Shown piece after piece: positions 1 to 5,124 of a stretch of 5,836 nt of DNA. The translations under genes and the position numbers were made by a program. A model generated the notes under the pieces. The model was not told the DNA's origin and searched no databases. It saw only the letters and a program-made list of their open reading frames with translations. This DNA comes from Patescibacteria group bacterium (lineage in GTDB: Bacteria; Patescibacteriota; Minisyncoccia; Phycocordibacterales; Phycocordibacteraceae): NCBI GenBank assembly GCA_019246385.1, contig JAFAQP010000104.1, forward strand, positions 1-5,836, given 5' to 3'. The first letter of the stretch is position 1; each line of letters starts with the position of its first letter.

Positions 1-284
1 CGCGTCGCCTTGTCTATCTCGGTGTAATGGAGCGATTGCGGTCCAAGAGGGCTTACGATTTTGACCCCCTTCTTTTTCCCCTTAGCTGTTCTCCAGTATT
101 CCACGACCTTGCCGGTCACCACGTGCCCGTGCACTAACGTGAATGTATACGTTTTACCGAGCGAATAGGTCTTCAAACTTGCCGCATCGCGCACTTCTCT
201 ATAGTCCTCGGCCTGTCGCTTTCTCTTGTTCCGGTGACCGTACGATTGCTGCAGCTTCGGACGCAAACCTTCGCTTTCGTGCAT
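1..284 (-). CDS. Hypothetical small basic protein, 3' end beyond window
   Basis: I do not recognise this gene. Reading the minus strand from the ATG at 284 gives 94 open codons to the window edge, with no stop. The first ~35 residues are highly charged and look disordered (a K/R-rich stretch near residues 19-25). From about residue 42 the sequence turns into alternating hydrophobic strands: TYTFTLVHGHVVTGKVVEYW at 45-64, then a lysine-rich turn and VKIVSPLGPQSLHY at 74-87. The 'strand, G, x-V-x-G-K-V, aromatic' pattern resembles small beta-barrel (Sm/Hfq-like or SH3-like) nucleic-acid-binding folds; this is only an impression of fold. The ATG at 284 is the most upstream possible: an in-frame TGA lies at 317-315 and no other ATG intervenes. 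A TTGACA/TATTCT promoter ends 6 nt before it, so the mRNA may be leaderless. It is divergent from the aspartate kinase gene. Confidence 0.6.
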   Translation of the reverse strand, partial: MHESEGLRPKLQQSYGHRNKRKRQAEDYREVRDAASLKTYSLGKTYTFTLVHGHVVTGKVVEYWRTAKGKKKGVKIVSPLGPQSLHYTEIDKAT

Positions 285-290
285 GTCGGC

Positions 291-318
291 AGAATACGGG
301 CTTTGACAAATTTGTCAA
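291..318 (-). promoter_or_regulatory. Promoter of the left-hand hypothetical gene, probably leaderless
   Basis: On the minus strand, a perfect -35 hexamer TTGACA (318-313) is followed after 16 bp by TATTCT (296-291), which matches four of six -10 positions. The -10 ends 6 nt before the ATG at 284, so a start site at the usual distance falls on the A of the ATG. The -35 lies inside the 20-bp palindrome at 301-320. Spacing and -35 are good; the -10 is only fair. Confidence 0.5.
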
Positions 319-320
319 AG
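301..320. repeat. Perfect 20-bp palindrome, candidate operator
   Basis: CTTTGACAAATTTGTCAAAG is its own reverse complement across all 20 bases. It places a TTGACA on each strand; the minus-strand copy (318-313) serves as the -35 of the gene starting at 284. The site sits in the 92-bp divergent gap between that gene and the aspartate kinase gene. A two-fold symmetric site over a -35 is what a dimeric repressor binds, so an operator is the simplest reading. No regulator gene is visible in the window. There is no T-tract after it, so it is not an intrinsic terminator. Confidence 0.55.
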
Positions 321-340
321 CATGGTCTTCACACCAGAGA

Positions 341-366
341 TTGACTTTTTTAAAAAAAATTATATT
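341..366 (+). promoter_or_regulatory. Candidate promoter of aspartate kinase gene
   Basis: TATATT (361-366, five of six matches to the -10 consensus) lies 10 nt before the ATG at 377, giving a predicted 5' leader of only about 4 nt. TTGACT at 341-346 is a good -35 by sequence, but the 14-bp spacer is short. A run of T then A residues (346-359) makes the area very AT-rich compared with its surroundings. No Shine-Dalgarno is seen before the ATG. The -10 is the more reliable half of this call. Confidence 0.4.
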
Positions 367-376
367 GTTAGAAATA

Positions 377-1732
377 ATGTTTGAGGGTACGGTCGATAAA
401 TTCGGAGGTACCTCGGTTGCGGCTGCGGAAAACGTTCAGAATGTTGCTGATATCGTTTCCTGTCGGCCTGAAATCCGGGTTGTCGTTGTATCCGCTCCCG
501 GAGAACGTTTCAAGGGCGATGCGAGAGTAACGAATCTTTTACGCGATTGGCATGCCGCCCGACAGAGCCACGATGAATCGAATTTTTTTAGTTTGCAGCG
601 CATGATCTTGGAGAGGTTTCGAAATATAGAGGAAAAATTTGGATTGCATATTGCCGAGGGGGAGGTGAGCCAGATAAAAAATGAACTTGAAAACGGCGCT
701 TCACTGGAACATACGGAAAGCCGCGGCGAATATATAGCCGCTCTTTTGATGTCTAAGATTCTTGGCTTTAATTTTCTCGATGCTGCTTCGATCATCAAGT
801 TCGACGACCGCGGCTCTCTTCTCCGCGGGGATACCAGAAAGGCGGTACGCGCCAGGGTCCGAGATACGGAAGAGAAAATCGTTGTGCCGGGCTATTACGG
901 AACAGATCGGAAGGGCGCCATCCGAACCTTTTCACGCGGAGGATCCGATATAACGGGGGCGCTTATTGCCGCAGCCGTTAAGGCCGAGCGATATCGTAAC
1001 TGGAGCGATTCAAATTTGCGTCACGCTGATCCGCGAATAGTGAAACGCGCGAGGCATATACGTGCCTTAAGCTACGAGGAATTGAGAGAATTCGCCCTCG
1101 CGGGAGCCTCAGTATTTCATCCGGACGCGGTACTTCCGGTGCAGGAAGCTGGTGTTCCCACAGAAATACTAAACAGTTTCGACCCGACAGCAGATGGCAC
1201 ACTTGTTTTTTCCGATGCCATGCCGTCCAAAGGGAGCGGGTTTACCGGCGTTGCCGGAGAGAGAGGCTTTTCGATCATTACTATACGAAAGCCGCAAATG
1301 AACGATATGAAAGGTTACTTGCTTAAGCCTCTCGCTTCTTTGAATGAACACGGCGTTTCGATAGCCCACCTCCCGACGGGAATCGAATCTTTGAGCATCG
1401 TCGTAAAGACGAAGGAGATAGAAAAAAACATCGAAAAGATAGTAGAAAGTCTCAAAGTTCGTTCGGATACTCCACGAGTGGAGGTCGAACATTCGTTCGC
1501 CCGCATAGCGCTGGTGGGAAGAAACATGGCACGGGTGAGGGGAGTGGCGGGGATGCTCTTTACTGCCATCGCGAAAGCGGGAGTGAACGTGCGTACCATA
1601 GATCAGGGGGCGCCGGAGATGACCATCGCCTTTTGCGTCAACGAGAGTGATTACGAAAAAGCGATACGCGCCGCGTATAACGAATTTTTTCTATCATCGT
1701 GGCAGCGTTTTTTGCACCCCCTCTTTGCCTAA
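377..1732 (+). CDS. lysC: Aspartate kinase (aspartokinase), YclM/AK III-like
   Basis: Catalyses ATP-dependent phosphorylation of L-aspartate, the first step toward lysine/diaminopimelate, threonine and methionine; cytoplasmic. At 451 aa it has the usual length of monofunctional enzymes. Visible motifs are [10 protein letters not shown] (6-15), [11 protein letters not shown] (35-45), [11 protein letters not shown] (114-124) and [11 protein letters not shown] (185-195). Two C-terminal ACT regulatory domains follow, from about residue 288: [19 protein letters not shown] (331-338), then a second ACT with INVR-like [12 protein letters not shown] (403-414). The SAPG-x-R-(F/Y) with VTNLL and the H-x-P-(T/S)-GI motif match my memory of Bacillus YclM (aspartokinase III), so lysine/threonine feedback is possible. 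The ATG at 377 is preferred over an in-frame ATG at 143: the motif starts at once there, and the upstream stretch overlaps the divergent gene. Odd: the usual T-D-V-D-G-x-Y-T-A-D-P-R loop reads [11 protein letters not shown] (210-220), one residue shorter. The last 12 codons overlap ruvB. Confidence 0.93.
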   Translation: MFEGTVDKFGGTSVAAAENVQNVADIVSCRPEIRVVVVSAPGERFKGDARVTNLLRDWHAARQSHDESNFFSLQRMILERFRNIEEKFGLHIAEGEVSQIKNELENGASLEHTESRGEYIAALLMSKILGFNFLDAASIIKFDDRGSLLRGDTRKAVRARVRDTEEKIVVPGYYGTDRKGAIRTFSRGGSDITGALIAAAVKAERYRNWSDSNLRHADPRIVKRARHIRALSYEELREFALAGASVFHPDAVLPVQEAGVPTEILNSFDPTADGTLVFSDAMPSKGSGFTGVAGERGFSIITIRKPQMNDMKGYLLKPLASLNEHGVSIAHLPTGIESLSIVVKTKEIEKNIEKIVESLKVRSDTPRVEVEHSFARIALVGRNMARVRGVAGMLFTAIAKAGVNVRTIDQGAPEMTIAFCVNESDYEKAIRAAYNEFFLSSWQRFLHPLFA

Positions 1733-2707
1733 ATGCTCCCGCGCGCGGACGGTCGCTACGCGACCGCGCGGCGTCCGCTCCAGAAATCCCTGCTGCAAGA
1801 GATACGGTTCGTAAACCTCTTCGATCGTTTGCTCTTCTTCCGCCGCCGCCGCCGCAAGGGTCTTGAGTCCCACTGGCCCGCCGGCGAATTTCGTAATGAG
1901 GGCGTCGAGTATCTTTCTGTCCGAAGGAGTCAACCCTGCCGCATCTATCCCTATCATGGCGAGGGCTTTTTCCGCGACCGCTTTCGATAAAGGCGACCGC
2001 TCAAGCTGCGCAACGTCGCGGGAGCGCTTTAGCAAATAATTAGCCGTTCGCGGCGTCTGGCGCGACCGCTTCGCTATTTCTTCAAACGCTTCCTTCTCCG
2101 CCTCGATACCGAGTATCCTTGCTGAACGGCGCAGTATTTTCTCGATTTCTTTTTCCGAATAAAATTCGAGCTGGAACACTCCTCCGGAAAAACGAGAACG
2201 AAGCGGAGCCGATATAAGGCCGATGCGCGTCGTTGCGCCCACGAGGGTAAACGGAGGAAGGGCGAGCTCTATCGTACGCGCTGAGGGACCCTTGCCGATA
2301 ATGATGTCGAGCTTTCCCGCCTCCATCGCGGGGTAAAGCAATTCTTCAACTGTCTTATGCAAGCGGTGTATCTCATCTATAAAAAGCACATCGCCCGGTT
2401 CGAGATTCGTGAGGATGGCAGCAAGGTCACCTACCCGTTCAATAACGGGGCCTGAAGTCGAACGCATGTTCGCATTGAGCTCCTTAGCCATGAGGTGCGC
2501 GAGGGTTGTTTTTCCTAGGCCAGGTGGCCCATAGAGAAGCGTGTGTTCGGGAGTGTGTGCGCGCTCTTTGGCGGCCGCGATAAGCACGTGCAAATTTTCC
2601 TTGATGTTCTCTTGCCCGACGTATTCTTCCCACGCCTCAGGACGAAGTGTTGCGTCGAGGACGCGGTCAGAAGTGGGTTCCGAAGGGGGGCTTGACATTT
2701 TATCCAT
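1694..2707 (-). CDS. ruvB: Holliday junction branch migration helicase RuvB
   Basis: The hexameric AAA+ motor that, with RuvA, drives Holliday junction branch migration in recombinational repair. At 337 aa it is full length for the family. Visible in order: the RuvB N-terminal signature [19 protein letters not shown] (21-39), Walker [10 protein letters not shown] (60-68), the SGP-x-IER segment (85-91), Walker [11 protein letters not shown] (107-116), sensor 1 GATTR (157-161), the arginine-finger region APLRSRF (167-173), and the C-terminal winged-helix signature ending in [17 protein letters not shown]. All key ATPase residues are present, so the gene looks functional. A second ATG three codons in (2698) is an alternative start; the first is preferred because a perfect TATAAT lies 10 nt upstream. 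The gene is divergent from the 53-aa ORF and convergent with the aspartate kinase gene, whose 3' end it overlaps by 39 nt. ruvA and ruvC are not in the window. Confidence 0.97.
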   Translation of the reverse strand: MDKMSSPPSEPTSDRVLDATLRPEAWEEYVGQENIKENLHVLIAAAKERAHTPEHTLLYGPPGLGKTTLAHLMAKELNANMRSTSGPVIERVGDLAAILTNLEPGDVLFIDEIHRLHKTVEELLYPAMEAGKLDIIIGKGPSARTIELALPPFTLVGATTRIGLISAPLRSRFSGGVFQLEFYSEKEIEKILRRSARILGIEAEKEAFEEIAKRSRQTPRTANYLLKRSRDVAQLERSPLSKAVAEKALAMIGIDAAGLTPSDRKILDALITKFAGGPVGLKTLAAAAAEEEQTIEEVYEPYLLQQGFLERTPRGRVATVRAREHLGKEGVQKTLPR

Positions 2708-2719
2708 CTATGCTAGCAT
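2692..2719 (+). promoter_or_regulatory. Promoter of 53-aa ORF
   Basis: A perfect TTGACA (2692-2697), within the 5' codons of ruvB, is followed after 16 bp by TAGCAT (2714-2719, four of six). The hexamer ends 10 nt before the ATG at 2730, the same distance as the TATAAT of ruvB from its start. The two divergent -10 elements share bases 2718-2719, and a 10-bp palindrome ATGCTAGCAT (2710-2719) covers the site. The promoters could therefore be mutually exclusive. Confidence 0.45.
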
Positions 2720-2747
2720 TATACCACGTATGACCGAAGTTATTGAA
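2718..2747 (-). promoter_or_regulatory. ruvB promoter with consensus -10
   Basis: The minus strand carries a perfect TATAAT (2723-2718), 10 nt before the ruvB ATG at 2707, which predicts a leader of about 3-4 nt. The best -35 is weak: TTCAAT (2747-2742) at an 18-bp spacer. The -10 partly overlaps the proposed -10 of the divergent small ORF. No Shine-Dalgarno fits in the space. Confidence 0.55.
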
Positions 2748-2891
2748 GGCAACACAAGAAATACTTCCGAAGAAGCGCCGGAAGTTCGGGACGCGAGGGC
2801 CATCCTCGCACGACTTCGAAGTTTCCCGACTCCAGCCTATTTAAAAAGTTTAGCAGAATTTGAAAGGAATCTTCCGCGCACAGAAGTATAA
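2730..2891 (+). CDS. Small hypothetical protein, 53 aa
   Basis: I do not recognise this protein. The ATG at 2730 opens a 53-codon frame ending in TAA at 2889-2891. The N-terminal ~20 residues (MTEVIEGN..., EEAPEV) are acidic and polar. Residues 19-50 look like two amphipathic helices, VRDARAILARLRS and YLKSLAEFERNLP, joined by a FPTPA turn. There is no signal peptide, membrane span or cysteine. Support for a real gene is indirect: a TTGACA/TAGCAT promoter in the divergent gap, no other gene between ruvB and pilB, and a stop codon placed exactly at the start of an inverted repeat that looks like a terminator. There is no Shine-Dalgarno. The frame stays open upstream into ruvB antisense, but the first plausible start outside ruvB is this ATG. 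Confidence 0.5.
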   Translation: MTEVIEGNTRNTSEEAPEVRDARAILARLRSFPTPAYLKSLAEFERNLPRTEV

Positions 2892-3024
2892 AAAACCGCA
2901 CCCATCCAAACGACGCCGTGGCGCGCAGTACGGACTTTCTGGTTTAGGCTCGTCCTCATTCTGGAGATATCCCGATCAGCCCTTCCACCTCGCAAAGTGT
3001 CGCTTGGAGTGGTGCGGTTTTTTA
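2889..3024. repeat. Long imperfect inverted repeat between convergent genes
   Basis: TAAAAAACCGCACC (2889-2902) is the exact reverse complement of 3011-3024. The pairing continues inward: TCCAA (2905-2909) with TTGGA (3004-3008), and CGACGC (2911-2916) with GTGTCG (2997-3002), including one G-U. That makes about 25 paired positions, broken by one 2x2 and one 1x1 internal loop, enclosing 80 nt. The arms start and end with the TAA stops of the 53-aa ORF (+) and pilB (-). In either direction a GC-rich stem (CCGCACC/GGTGCGG) is followed by six T residues, as in a bidirectional intrinsic terminator, but the loop is far larger than usual. The interior can form a smaller helix (GGCT-c-GTC 2947-2954 with GAT-c-AGCC 2974-2981). 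It may be a terminator with an inserted domain, a structured RNA, or a miniature inverted-repeat element. Confidence 0.65.
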
Positions 3025-4677
3025 GTCTTCTCCCACGAGGACGACGCGATTCAGCTCATAGAAAGATGTAACTCCCGAAAGCACTTTAAGCACGCCGTCC
3101 TCGCTCATCGTCAGAAGATCCTTCGTCGCCTGAATTTTTTGGATATCGTGTTCCGAAGGCAGTGTGCGCAGAAGTTCGCCCATAGCCGCATCCACGACTA
3201 TCGCCTCGAATACGCCTATTCTTCCTTTGAATCCCGTATTGTGACAGACGGAACAGCCCACCGGCTCGTATACACTTGAAATATCTTTGGGCACCTGCGA
3301 AGTATCGCGTAAGCCTGTAATCGTTTTTTCCACGAGCTCCTTCTCTTTTCCTTCAAGCGGGACCTTTTTTTTGCAGGCATCGCACAATTTGCGCACGAGG
3401 CGCTGCGCCATCGCGACGTTTATGGCTGAACCGAACACTTTCGGATCCACTCCCAGGTCTCCGAGCCTGGGGAATGTTCCCGCCGCATTATTCGTATGCA
3501 GTGTCGAAAAAACGAAATGACCGGTCAGAGCGGCATCAATCGCGGTTTTCGCCACTTCTTCGTCGCGTATCTCGCCCACCATGATAACGTCCGGGTCCTG
3601 TCGCAGCGCGGAGCGCAATCCTTGCAAAAAGGTGTAATTTTTTTCCACCTGCGTCTGCACGACCCCCGCAAGGTGATATTCGACCGGGTCCTCGATCGTT
3701 ATAATCTTAACTTCAGAAGAATTTATCTCCCGCATGCATGCATAGAGCGTGGTCGTTTTTCCCGAGCCCGTCGGGCCGGTATTCAAAAGCATGCCGTTTG
3801 GGTTGCGTATCTCCCGTTCGACTAAAGCCCGGAGTTTCGGCTCCATGCCAAGTTCTGAAAGTGAGACCGCTATGGAATCCGGATTCAGGAGCCGCATCAC
3901 AACCGTCTCGCCGTTCGAGCCGGGAATGACCGATGTGCGCACCTCAATCTGCGCGTCATCGAGCACTATCGAGAAGCGCCCGTCCTGCGACGCGTCGCGC
4001 ACGTTCAGCTTAAGGCCGGAGAGAAGTTTGAGCCGGGAAAGAAGGAGCTTGTGCGTTTCGGGATCAAAGTTCGTTATGTCGTTCAGTACGCCGTCGAGGC
4101 GGTATCTGAGGCGGACGCTTTTATCTTCCGGTTCGATATGGATGTCGGACGCGCCTACCGCGAACGCTCCGGCAAGAATGACTTCTAGTATTTTGGAGAT
4201 GCGATACACGTGCTGCATTCCGCTCACGACTTCGATGGAATGCCTGATGTCGTCGACCGAACGGATATTCGCTATCGCTTTTTTCAGCTCTTCGGGGGAG
4301 ACATCGATGACACCCCGTTTCGTCGACACGGCGAGCGTCAGATCTTTATAGTGCTCCCATGCGCGCTCCAGAGAGTCGCGCGAGACCATGAATTCCGTCA
4401 CCGCATAACCTTTCTTTTCGAGTTCCTCGTGCAGAGAAGCGAGTTTCGGCTGGGCGGGAGAGCGAACGGCGAGCGAAAGCTTGCTGCCGGTCAGGTCGAA
4501 CCCAGCGACCTCCGCTTCGCGAGCTTCTTTTTCCGGTACGACTTGTAGGGCATCCACGTTTATGGATGTGCGCGTCAGATCGCGGTATTCGATACCGTAT
4601 TTTTTCGAGAGAATCATGGCGAGCTCTTCTTCTTCCTTGCGCCGGAGTTCAGCGAGTTTTTGATCCGTATCGTTCAT
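3022..4677 (-). CDS. pilB: Type IV pilus assembly / type II secretion ATPase, PilB/GspE family
   Basis: A cytoplasmic hexameric ATPase that powers pilin polymerisation (PilB) or pseudopilus secretion (GspE). The 551 aa include an N-terminal domain of the MshEN/T2SSE-N kind (about 15-115), then the N2 domain with GASDIHIEPEDKSVRLRYRLDG (175-196). The motor domain has Walker A GPTGSGKTTT (301-310), Asp box IITIEDPVEYHL (325-336), Walker B with DPDVIMVGEIRD (361-372) and His box GHFVFSTLHTN (387-397). A zinc-binding four-cysteine motif, C432/C435 and C475/C478, separates extension ATPases from the PilT retraction type. The start at 4677 is chosen because the frame upstream runs antisense through tsaE, and because TACCAT lies 10 nt before this ATG. 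The TAA stop is inside the inverted repeat. Other pilus genes are not in the window, so PilB versus GspE cannot be settled; pilB is the better guess if the host is a Patescibacterium. Confidence 0.94.
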   Translation of the reverse strand: MNDTDQKLAELRRKEEEELAMILSKKYGIEYRDLTRTSINVDALQVVPEKEAREAEVAGFDLTGSKLSLAVRSPAQPKLASLHEELEKKGYAVTEFMVSRDSLERAWEHYKDLTLAVSTKRGVIDVSPEELKKAIANIRSVDDIRHSIEVVSGMQHVYRISKILEVILAGAFAVGASDIHIEPEDKSVRLRYRLDGVLNDITNFDPETHKLLLSRLKLLSGLKLNVRDASQDGRFSIVLDDAQIEVRTSVIPGSNGETVVMRLLNPDSIAVSLSELGMEPKLRALVEREIRNPNGMLLNTGPTGSGKTTTLYACMREINSSEVKIITIEDPVEYHLAGVVQTQVEKNYTFLQGLRSALRQDPDVIMVGEIRDEEVAKTAIDAALTGHFVFSTLHTNNAAGTFPRLGDLGVDPKVFGSAINVAMAQRLVRKLCDACKKKVPLEGKEKELVEKTITGLRDTSQVPKDISSVYEPVGCSVCHNTGFKGRIGVFEAIVVDAAMGELLRTLPSEHDIQKIQATKDLLTMSEDGVLKVLSGVTSFYELNRVVLVGED

Positions 4678-4687
4678 AACACACAAA

Positions 4688-4693
4688 ATGGTA
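4688..4693 (-). promoter_or_regulatory. Candidate -10 element of pilB
   Basis: TACCAT on the minus strand (4693-4688) matches four of six -10 positions and ends 10 nt before the ATG at 4677, the geometry seen at ruvB. No convincing -35 is found 16-18 bp upstream. No Shine-Dalgarno is present. Confidence 0.35.
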
Positions 4694-4697
4694 GCAT
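4692..4697 (+). promoter_or_regulatory. Candidate -10 element of tsaE-polA
   Basis: TAGCAT (4692-4697), the same hexamer as before the 53-aa ORF, ends 7 nt before the ATG at 4705, so transcription would begin at or one base before that ATG. No clear -35 is visible. It overlaps the minus-strand TACCAT of pilB by two bases. If used, it excludes the in-frame ATG at 4696, which lies within the hexamer. Confidence 0.35.
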
Positions 4698-4704
4698 GGG
4701 CAAA

Positions 4705-5124
4705 ATGGAGGTCGGGATCTCTTTTCTTCCGCGCTTCGCGAAAGATTTCGTATCCGCGCTCCCGCAAAAGGCGGCGGAAAGGGCATACATAGTGGGTCTT
4801 GCCGGAGAACTTGGCGCCGGGAAAACGACTTTCGTACAGGAAGTGGCAAAAGCGCTCGGGGTCGCGACGCCGGTTACCAGTCCTACCTTCATTATCGCGA
4901 GCCGGTATCCGATACAAAAGAAACCGTTCACTTCGCTCGTCCACATGGACGCGTATCGGCTGGGAAAAGGGGAATCATTCGACTGGCATGCGTATGCGAA
5001 CGATCCGCAGAACCTCGTTCTCATAGAATGGCCCGAACGGATGCCGGATTTTCCTCCCGATAGCCCCGTCTTTTCTTTTACCGTTATCGACGAAACCACG
5101 AGAGACATCAAGACACATGGCTAA
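4705..5124 (+). CDS. tsaE: tRNA t6A biosynthesis ATPase TsaE
   Basis: The P-loop ATPase that works with TsaB, TsaC and TsaD to make N6-threonylcarbamoyladenosine at position 37 of ANN-decoding tRNAs; cytoplasmic. At 139 aa it is normal for the family. Seen in sequence: Walker A GELGAGKTT (34-42), the conserved VTSPTF (57-62), HMDAYRL (80-86) and the Walker B-like LIEWPERM (106-113). This set is diagnostic for TsaE (formerly YjeE). Start choice: in-frame ATGs lie at 4660, 4696 and 4705. The first is inside pilB; 4705 is preferred because TAGCAT sits 7 nt before it and the beta-strand MEVGISF opens there, though 4696 (three more residues) is possible. The last 8 nt overlap the start of polA in another frame, suggesting co-transcription and translational coupling. 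tsaB and tsaD are not in the window. Confidence 0.95.
   Translation: MEVGISFLPRFAKDFVSALPQKAAERAYIVGLAGELGAGKTTFVQEVAKALGVATPVTSPTFIIASRYPIQKKPFTSLVHMDAYRLGKGESFDWHAYANDPQNLVLIEWPERMPDFPPDSPVFSFTVIDETTRDIKTHG

Noticed and set aside
143..376. 78-codon in-frame extension upstream of the aspartate kinase ATG at 377
   Set aside because: It overlaps the better-supported minus-strand gene and the palindrome/promoter region, has no aspartate kinase homology, and the family motif begins directly after the ATG at 377.
1840..1860. GCC-repeat tract in the ruvB 3' region
   Set aside because: It encodes the alanine run (LAAAAAEEE) that fits the normal RuvB winged-helix region; no sign of a slippage-disrupted frame.
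2903..3010. SRP RNA, RNase P RNA, 6S RNA or tmRNA inside the inverted repeat
   Set aside because: The SRP apical GGAA/AGCAG motif, tmRNA tRNA-like ends and the 6S central bubble pattern are not seen; a short GAAAGTCCG on the minus strand recalls RNase P, but the region is far too short.
3447..3469. Inverted repeat CCCAGG...CCTGGG
   Set aside because: It lies in the middle of the pilB ATPase coding region, the stem is only 6 bp, and there is no T-tract or regulatory context.
3732..3743. Tandem GCAT repeat (GCATGCATGCAT)
   Set aside because: Three copies only, inside pilB just after Walker A, encoding an ordinary YACMRE segment; too short to call a functional repeat.
4678..4944. 89-codon in-frame extension of pilB upstream of the ATG at 4677
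   Set aside because: It runs antisense through the TsaE Walker A coding region and adds a low-complexity R/F-rich segment not typical of PilB/GspE N-termini.
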